Positions 7,911 through 12,399 of a DNA stretch of 12,399 nucleotides are shown here, one piece after another. The translations under genes and the position numbers were made by a program. Below the pieces are notes generated by a model. It was not told where the DNA came from. It ran no database searches and saw nothing but the letters and a program-made list of their open reading frames with translations. This stretch comes from Humisphaera sp. (lineage in GTDB: Bacteria; Planctomycetota; Phycisphaerae; Tepidisphaerales; Tepidisphaeraceae), in the NCBI GenBank assembly GCA_025351525.1, contig JANXVV010000615.1, positions 1 to 12,399 on the forward strand, read 5' to 3'. Numbering within the stretch: position 1 is the first letter of the stretch; every line of letters starts with the position of its first letter.

Positions 7911-8288
7911 ATGTCCCCTAAAAAAATTGCGTTGGTAGGGCATTGCGGGCCTGACAGCAGCTATCTGCGGATGACGATTTCAAGCGCGATCAAGAACGCG
8001 AAGATTCTGTCGGCGGATGATGATGCGGAACTAAGCCAAGTGCTGGGCGAAGAGGTCGATCTGATGTTGTTCAATCGCGAACTCGGATTCGGTTTTTCCG
8101 AAACCGAAGGCGTGAAATTCATCGAGCAACTGCATCGCACGAATCCGACTTTAAAAATGATGCTGGTCAGCAATTATCCCGAAGCCCAGGCTGCCGCCAT
8201 CGCGGCGGGGGCATTGCCGGGCTTCGGTAAGCGAGAGATCGGAACTTCAAAGGTCAAGGAAATTCTGCGCGGCGCGGTAGAGGCTTAA
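7911..8288 (+). CDS. CheY-like pseudo-receiver protein
   Basis: A stand-alone 125-residue protein with the beta-alpha order of a response-regulator receiver domain: strand KKIALVG (4-10), strand 3 VDLMLFNREL (49-58), strand 4 KMMLVSN (82-88) and strand 5 with FGKREIG (105-111). The position of the phosphorylated Asp holds Asn (N55), and the acidic pair after strand 1 is replaced by HCGPDSS (11-17). The conserved Ser (S87) and Lys (K107) are kept. Phosphorylation as in CheY is therefore unlikely, and it may act as a constitutive or protein-binding module. HCGPDSSYLR and VSNYPEAQAAA...GALPGFGKRE look like family signatures, and I have an impression that related proteins occur in planctomycetes. 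The ATG at 7911 is chosen because codons upstream (an open frame from 7767) are encoded by the repeat at 7823-7865. No clear Shine-Dalgarno. Its 3' end overlaps the convergent DUF2071 frame by 35 bases. Confidence 0.82.
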   Translation: MSPKKIALVGHCGPDSSYLRMTISSAIKNAKILSADDDAELSQVLGEEVDLMLFNRELGFGFSETEGVKFIEQLHRTNPTLKMMLVSNYPEAQAAAIAAGALPGFGKREIGTSKVKEILRGAVEA

Positions 8289-9219
8289 CAGCCAGACACG
8301 CCGGGATCGGAGCCGCAGGCGACGACCCGGATTCCGCAAGCACCACTCGCTCGGGCCTCCCGATATAAACATCCTTCACCCCAGACGAAAAATGCGCCGC
8401 GCACGGAGCCCCCGGCGCAAAGTCTCCCAACAAGTCTCGACGCTCGACGGCAACTGACACCGACGCCTGCAACCAAGGCTCATGCCGAATCCGAAAACGA
8501 CGCAGCACACGATCACGGCACGTGAAAGCCGTAGATCGCTCCAGCAGAAATTCCGCTTCACTTCCCGCCGCAGAAGTTTGAAATATTTTTGAATCGTCCA
8601 AGGTTGCCCGGCAACGAAGCTGTTTCCCACGGCAATTGACTTCCCGAGTCATAAGACCCTCGGAGTCGATCGAATGATTCAATCCTCCGAATCGATACGG
8701 CAACCCATATAGCCGCAGCCCCAACAAAACGGCAAGGCGATTGGGAATCCATTCCGCCAGGAAAAAAATCCCCCGTCCATCCCCGTGCCGGACGTAGGTT
8801 CGCACGTTCAGAAATTCATGCGTGGCCAAAGGTCGGCTGATCCACTCCGCCGCTTTGCCACCGAAGATGGGCCGCAATCGATCCTGTGTGAACGACACCA
8901 GACTGACGTAGGCGTATCCTTCAAAAAGATCCAGTGGCAATGGAACCTGCGGCTGTAACACATCGGGATGGATCCGAAAATGAACGAACAGCACATCCCG
9001 CCAATCCGCCATGAAAAGCGGGCGAAGGAACGGGCCTGTGAAAACTTCCGCGTCTGGGTTGGGTGCCAAAGGTCGCGGTACGCCGAGACCTGTGCTGGCC
9101 TGGCCGCAAAGCACAGGTCTCGGAGTACCGCGACCTGTGGCACCCCGAGCGTCTGCCAACTTGGAAGCGGTTGACGACCGGATCCAAAAGTTGCGCAGAT
9201 CTTTCATCGCCGAAATCAT
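8254..9219 (-). CDS. DUF2071 (YqjF-like) protein carrying repeat-encoded ends
   Basis: A 321-residue frame. The DUF2071 domain covers about residues 55-295: PFLRPLFMADWRDVLFVHF, the segment LFEGYAYVSLVSFTQDRLRP, then FLNVRTYVRHGDGRGIFFL and YGLPYR, typical of B. subtilis YqjF relatives. The function is not established; the fold is beta-rich and cytoplasmic, with no signal peptide. The start at 9219 is chosen because its ATG overlaps the stop of the upstream DCC gene (ATGA), suggesting translational coupling. An ATG at 9012 would still give a nearly complete domain. Between these starts, residues about 26-53 are encoded by the family C palindrome at 9061-9145, read in frame without a stop. The end is also odd: residues about 294-308 come from the family E repeat at 8297-8339, and the stop lies inside the convergent pseudo-receiver gene. 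The original stop was probably lost by repeat insertion. Domain call is confident; the ends are not. Confidence 0.8.
   Translation of the reverse strand: MISAMKDLRNFWIRSSTASKLADARGATGRGTPRPVLCGQASTGLGVPRPLAPNPDAEVFTGPFLRPLFMADWRDVLFVHFRIHPDVLQPQVPLPLDLFEGYAYVSLVSFTQDRLRPIFGGKAAEWISRPLATHEFLNVRTYVRHGDGRGIFFLAEWIPNRLAVLLGLRLYGLPYRFGGLNHSIDSEGLMTREVNCRGKQLRCRATLDDSKIFQTSAAGSEAEFLLERSTAFTCRDRVLRRFRIRHEPWLQASVSVAVERRDLLGDFAPGAPCAAHFSSGVKDVYIGRPERVVLAESGSSPAAPIPACLAVKPLPRRAEFP
8297..8339. repeat. REP-like repeat, family E, right copy, inverted
   Basis: Exact reverse complement of 7823-7865. It begins 8 bases after the stop of the pseudo-receiver gene, so the two copies bracket a 431-base interval containing that gene. 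On the minus strand it is translated as the tail of the DUF2071 frame. Confidence 0.92.
9061..9145. repeat. REP-like inverted pair, family C, inside the DUF2071 frame
   Basis: Arms 9061-9096 and 9110-9145 (36 nt, two mismatches) enclose a 13-nt loop. The right arm repeats bases 1-35 of the window exactly. Each arm is a hairpin (CACAGGTC with GACCTGTG). The element is open on the minus strand, where both arms give the similar peptides GRGTPRPVL and STGLGVPRP, and it is open in more than one plus-strand frame. This recalls Rickettsia palindromic elements, which also insert in frame into genes. Confidence 0.9.
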
Positions 9220-9644
9220 TTGTCGCGCCCCGTTTCTTCCGGCAAATCCGGTTGAAGCCGGCACACCGCGCTGATCCGCTGTCGATGTGCCGCGATCCAG
9301 CGATAGAGATGGGACAGCACTCCATGCACCCAGCGAATTTTTCCCACCGTTGCGAGTGGTCTGCTCCATCTACTCTGCTCCGCGACGTGAATGTAAACAT
9401 CCACCCCCTGCAGCAATCGACCGTCGGGCGTAAGCAATCCCATTTCTCGCGGGGAGAGGGTTTGACCCGCGCCTAACTTCGCAACCACCCAGGGAGTCTG
9501 CAACGGAATGGCGACGAATCCCGCCTGGCGGAACAAAGCTCTTAGCCGACGCACCCCAACGCTGCACATCCCGCAGCGCCCATCGTAGAGAATCCAACCG
9601 CGCTGCATGGTATTCTCAAAAGGGTGACGAGCGACTTCAGGCAT
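9216..9644 (-). CDS. DCC-family (DUF393) thiol-disulfide oxidoreductase-like protein
   Basis: About 142 residues. The family hallmark is WILYDGRCGMC (D21, C24 and C27 counted from the start used), the D-x-x-C-x-x-C motif of DCC proteins, predicted to have a thioredoxin-like fold. Further family features are IPLQTP after the first helix, the LTPDGRLLQGVDVYIHVAEQ strand-and-helix section, and a tryptophan-rich C-terminal part ending in a helix. The substrate is unknown, and a redox role for the CGMC pair is inferred from the family. The start is unsettled: ATG at 9644 is used; ATG at 9608, directly before the domain, TTG at 9698 and ATG at 9689 are in frame, and none has a good Shine-Dalgarno. 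The stop TGA overlaps the ATG of the DUF2071 gene by four bases, giving an operon of two that diverges from the DUF4139 gene. Confidence 0.82.
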   Translation of the reverse strand: MPEVARHPFENTMQRGWILYDGRCGMCSVGVRRLRALFRQAGFVAIPLQTPWVVAKLGAGQTLSPREMGLLTPDGRLLQGVDVYIHVAEQSRWSRPLATVGKIRWVHGVLSHLYRWIAAHRQRISAVCRLQPDLPEETGRDK

Positions 9645-9856
9645 GTTGGAAACTGTTATGACAGATTTGCCAGCCGAGAGAAGCGCCATCGCTTTCAAAA
9701 GTAAAGTGGAGTTTATCCCGGGAACTCTTTGCGGGTTCGCGCGTCTACTCTCGTGGCGACGATTCGCCGGATTGTTTAGAGCAAATTTCTAAAGTGGTCC
9801 GCTACAACAAGGTGCAAACTGCGCTAGAAATGCAAAACTGAAATAAGGAGCTAACC

Positions 9857-11989
9857 ATGAAACGCATTCTGACGGCGGCACTATTTGGAGTTTCCGTGAT
9901 GGCAGGACTTCCCCCCGAATTCTCACCCGCTCTTGCAGCCCCCGCGCCGGCGACTCAACCGGGACACGCGGTGGAAGTGCCGGTCAAAGTGGTCGTGCTT
10001 TTTTCGAGCGGGGTCGGTTATTTCGAGCACGCCGGACCGATCCGCGGAACCGGCAGCGCCGAACTTCGCTTCAAGACCAATCAGATCAACGACATCCTTA
10101 AAAGTCTGGTGCTGGAGGATTCCAACGGCGGGAAGGTGACGGGCGTCACGTACCCGTCACAGGATCCGATCGCCAAAACCCTGCGCAGTTTTCAGATCGA
10201 CATCACCGGCAATCCATCCCTCGGCGAGCTGCTCAACCAGTTGCGCGGCGCGAAAGTCAAAGTGACGCTTGGCGTCGAAACCACCGAGGGCATCATCCTC
10301 GGCCTGGAGAAAAAGCAGAAGCCGGCAGGGGATAAAGCAACCGTCGAAACGTGGGTGCTCAATCTCATCAGCGGTGGATCGATCCGCTCGGTCGAACTGG
10401 ATCTGGTCACCAAACTGGAACTGGAAGACAGGCAGTTGCAGGAAGAACTGGGCAAAGCGCTGATGGCCTTGGCGCAGTCGCGCGATCAGGACAAGAAGCC
10501 GGTCACGATCAATTTCACCGGGGATGGGGAACGGCTGGTGCGGTTGGGCTACGTCGTCGAAACGCCGATCTGGAAAACCAGCTATCGGTTGCTTTTGAGT
10601 GAAAAGGCCAGCCAATTGCAGGGGTGGGCAATCGTCGAAAATCAAACGGACAATGATTGGAACGATGTTCAACTTTCGCTTGTGAGCGGGCGGCCGATCA
10701 GCTTCATTCAGGATTTGTACCAGCCGTTGTATGTGCCGCGACCGACGGTGAAGCCGGAGCTGTTCGCCAGTCTGCGGCCACAGACCTACGAAGGCGGATT
10801 GGACAGGGCCAAGGACTTGGAGAGGTTTGCTGTGGAGAGCGAGGTGAAAGATTCACCGGTCCTCGCAAAACGCCAATTGCAGTTCCATGGATTGGCGACG
10901 AATTCCAACCGATCCCTGGCGGCGGCGTCGATGGGCCGGTCGGCTGGCGCGCAAGGTTTGAGTGACGAAGCTGTAGCCATTTCCCAACCGATGGACGCCG
11001 CCGCTTCGATTGCCTCCGTCGCCAGCGCCGCCAAAATCGGTGAACTTTTTCAGTACACCGTCGGCAGCGTCAGCCTTCCGCGGCAGCGCAGCGCGATGAT
11101 TCCGATCATCACCGATCCGATCGAAGTGGAACGGTTGAGCATCTACAACCAAAGCGTTTTGCCGCGCAATCCGTTGAACGGCGCGCGGTTGAAAAACACC
11201 ACCGGCAAGCATCTGCTGGCCGGCCCGATCACCGTGCTGGATGGCAGCAGTTATGCCGGTGATGCCAGTGTCGACAACGTGCCGCCGGGCCAGGAACGGC
11301 TCATCAGCTACGGCGTCGATCTGCAGATCATCGTCGACGCCACCAAAAATCGAAGCGACACCGCGATCCAAACCGGCAAAATCGTCAAAGGGGTTTTGCA
11401 CCTGACCCGGAAGAATGTCTTCACGCAGGAATACACCGCCGAGAACAAGGGCGATAAGGAGAAGGGGCTGATTATCGAGCACCCGATTCGCGCGGGTTGG
11501 CATCTGGTCGACACCGATAAACCGATTGAAACCACCGAAGCCGTGTACCGGTTCAAGGGAAAAGTCGCGGCGGGAAAGGGGACGCAACTGAAAGTGAAGG
11601 AAGAGATTATCGAGGGCGAAGAGTTCGCCATCCTGCCGTGGGATCTCGGGCAACTCGATTGGTATCGCAAGCAGGGTGAAATCTCCAAGCCCGTTCGCGA
11701 GGCTCTGCTGACGGCGATGCAGAAAAAGTCGGCCCTGATCGACACGCAACGGTCGATCGATCAGCGCGTTCAACAGATAGCACAAATCACCGGCGAGCAA
11801 ACGCGCATTCGCGAGAACATGAAAACCGTCAACCAGCAAAGCGAATACTACACCCGGCTGCTCAAAAAGCTGAACGAGCAGGAGAGCCAGATCGAAAAAC
11901 TGCAGGGCGATTCCGAGGAACTGCGGAAGAAGCTCGATCTCCAACAGAAGGGATTGGAGCAGTATTTAGCGGAACTGAATGTCGAATGA
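9857..11989 (+). CDS. Secreted DUF4139 domain protein with C-terminal coiled coil
   Basis: A 710-residue exported protein. A Sec signal peptide (KR, then a hydrophobic stretch ending ALA, with likely cleavage after residue 27) is followed by a domain with VVLFSSGVGYFEH...GSAELRFKTNQINDILKSLVLED, which resembles the N-terminal part of DUF4139/MucoidyA-type proteins. The DUF4139 beta-rich domain extends from about 220 to 590, including ETPIWKTSYRLLL and WAIVENQTDNDWNDVQLSLVSGRPISF. It is interrupted by an Ala/Ser-rich low-complexity stretch (about 348-395). Residues about 620-705 are charged and heptad-like, rich in Glu, Lys, Gln and Leu: a coiled coil. Function is unknown; an envelope location is inferred from the signal peptide. 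AAGGAG (9844-9849), 7 bases before ATG, sets the start. A 7-bp hairpin (CGAATGA/TCATTCG, 11983-11999) overlaps the stop but lacks a U-tract. The gene stands alone, divergent from the DCC pair. Confidence 0.9.
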   Translation: MKRILTAALFGVSVMAGLPPEFSPALAAPAPATQPGHAVEVPVKVVVLFSSGVGYFEHAGPIRGTGSAELRFKTNQINDILKSLVLEDSNGGKVTGVTYPSQDPIAKTLRSFQIDITGNPSLGELLNQLRGAKVKVTLGVETTEGIILGLEKKQKPAGDKATVETWVLNLISGGSIRSVELDLVTKLELEDRQLQEELGKALMALAQSRDQDKKPVTINFTGDGERLVRLGYVVETPIWKTSYRLLLSEKASQLQGWAIVENQTDNDWNDVQLSLVSGRPISFIQDLYQPLYVPRPTVKPELFASLRPQTYEGGLDRAKDLERFAVESEVKDSPVLAKRQLQFHGLATNSNRSLAAASMGRSAGAQGLSDEAVAISQPMDAAASIASVASAAKIGELFQYTVGSVSLPRQRSAMIPIITDPIEVERLSIYNQSVLPRNPLNGARLKNTTGKHLLAGPITVLDGSSYAGDASVDNVPPGQERLISYGVDLQIIVDATKNRSDTAIQTGKIVKGVLHLTRKNVFTQEYTAENKGDKEKGLIIEHPIRAGWHLVDTDKPIETTEAVYRFKGKVAAGKGTQLKVKEEIIEGEEFAILPWDLGQLDWYRKQGEISKPVREALLTAMQKKSALIDTQRSIDQRVQQIAQITGEQTRIRENMKTVNQQSEYYTRLLKKLNEQESQIEKLQGDSEELRKKLDLQQKGLEQYLAELNVE

Positions 11990-12025
11990 AAATCATTCGG
12001 AGTAATTCCGACCGTGCGAATTTTT

Positions 12026-12092
12026 GGTGGCATGGGCGTCTCGCCCATGCATTTCTTCAGCCAGGAAGCACGGGCGAGACGCCCATGCCACC
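12026..12092. repeat. REP-like inverted pair, family D
   Basis: Arms 12026-12046 and 12072-12092 are perfect 21-nt inverted repeats around a 25-nt loop. Each arm contains a further hairpin, CATGGGCG-TCT-CGCCCATG in the left copy. It lies between the DUF4139 gene and the glycosyltransferase gene, about 40 bases upstream of the latter's -10 box. Confidence 0.88.
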
Positions 12093-12110
12093 TGCTTTCG
12101 ATAGACACAT

Positions 12111-12139
12111 TTCGCATTTAGCGCCTCACCCCGTATCGT
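12111..12139 (+). promoter_or_regulatory. Promoter placed for a leaderless glycosyltransferase transcript
   Basis: TTCGCA (12111-12116) and TATCGT (12134-12139) are 17 bases apart, each with four consensus matches. The GTG start at 12147 is 7 bases past the -10 box and has no Shine-Dalgarno, the same geometry as the gene at 7217. Confidence 0.5.
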
Positions 12140-12146
12140 TCACCGC

Positions 12147-12399
12147 GTGACGCGCCGACTGCTTTTGCTCAACACCGACCTCGAACTCGGCGGCACGCCG
12201 ACGGTGGTGCGCGAGTTGGCGCTTCGCCTTCACGATCCGCCGCGATGGCACGTTGAAGTCGCCTGCCTTGGGAAGTGGGGGCCCATCGCCGATCAGATCA
12301 GGAATGCCGGTCGCGACGTGACCGCGCTCGGGGCCAGGGGCATCAGCGATGTGTGGGTGATCCGGCGGTTGATCGATCTGATTCGCGAGCGGAACATCG
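12147..12399 (+). CDS. Glycosyltransferase family 4-like, N-terminal part (runs off the edge)
   Basis: An 84-codon open frame from GTG 12147 continues beyond the window. The N-terminus LLLLNTDLELGGTPTVVREL, followed by ALRLH, then WHVEVACLGKWGPIADQIRNAG and a VTALGARG segment, is the pattern of the acceptor-side Rossmann domain of GT-B glycosyltransferases (GT4 group), with the GG-P loop after strand 1. Such enzymes transfer a sugar from a nucleotide sugar to lipid or polysaccharide acceptors. The donor and acceptor cannot be told because the C-terminal half, with its nucleotide-binding motif, is missing. The start is GTG; there is no ATG in frame upstream, and a -10 box 7 bases before it supports a leaderless start. 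Calling the family from 84 residues is reasonable but not final. Confidence 0.8.
   Translation, partial: MTRRLLLLNTDLELGGTPTVVRELALRLHDPPRWHVEVACLGKWGPIADQIRNAGRDVTALGARGISDVWVIRRLIDLIRERNI

Noticed and set aside
7823..8339. An insertion sequence defined by the 43-nt inverted repeats
   Set aside because: No transposase lies between the repeats and no target duplication is evident, so it is not called a mobile element, only a candidate cassette.
8968..9476. Overlapping plus-strand frames across the family C element
   Set aside because: They arise because the palindrome is open in several frames and are antisense to the DUF2071 and DCC genes.

Overview
The window looks like a chromosomal segment of a moderately GC-rich Planctomycetota bacterium, probably Phycisphaerae-like. 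This assignment is inferred from gene content and style, not measured. It rests on a Gram-negative-type DnaK, a glutamate-1-semialdehyde aminotransferase of the C5 haem pathway, a methyltransferase with a PKMT-type regulatory half, a DUF4139 secreted protein, a CheY-like protein lacking its phospho-acceptor, mixed SD-led and apparently leaderless starts, and a high density of short palindromic repeats.

Layout, left to right. 1-134: two kinds of REP-like repeat. 135-956 (-): SpoU/TrmH-family 2'-O-ribose RNA methyltransferase. 1070-2392 (-): hemL, bracketed by two copies of one palindromic element (974-1052 and 2439-2512). 2549-2683 (-): a good promoter about 100 nt before a strong intrinsic terminator, read as a small RNA or an attenuated hemL leader. 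2690-3273: non-coding, with short direct repeats, one palindromic element and the dnaK leader, which carries a 9-bp inverted repeat. 3274-5202 (+): dnaK, closed by a 19-bp-stem terminator. 5313-5450 (-): a 45-residue ribbon-helix-helix protein resembling a ParD antitoxin. 5510-7012 (-): class I methyltransferase with regulatory domain. 7217-7729 (+): unknown protein, probably leaderless. 7911-8288 (+): degenerate receiver protein inside a perfect 43-nt inverted repeat. 8254-9219 (-) and 9216-9644 (-): DUF2071 (YqjF-like) and DCC/DUF393 proteins in a coupled pair. 9857-11989 (+): secreted DUF4139 protein with a C-terminal coiled coil. 12147-12399 (+): start of a GT4-like glycosyltransferase running off the right edge.

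Most genes are housekeeping or generic accessory genes and do not form one pathway. The unifying oddity is the repeats: at least five unrelated families of REP-like hairpins lie in 12.4 kb, mostly as inverted pairs. One pair lies within the open frame of the DUF2071 gene, and another repeat forms that protein's C-terminal tail. No transposase, integrase, CRISPR array, tRNA or rRNA is seen. The best candidates for something undescribed are the 2549-2683 RNA, the repeat-bracketed pseudo-receiver gene and the orphan mini-RHH gene.
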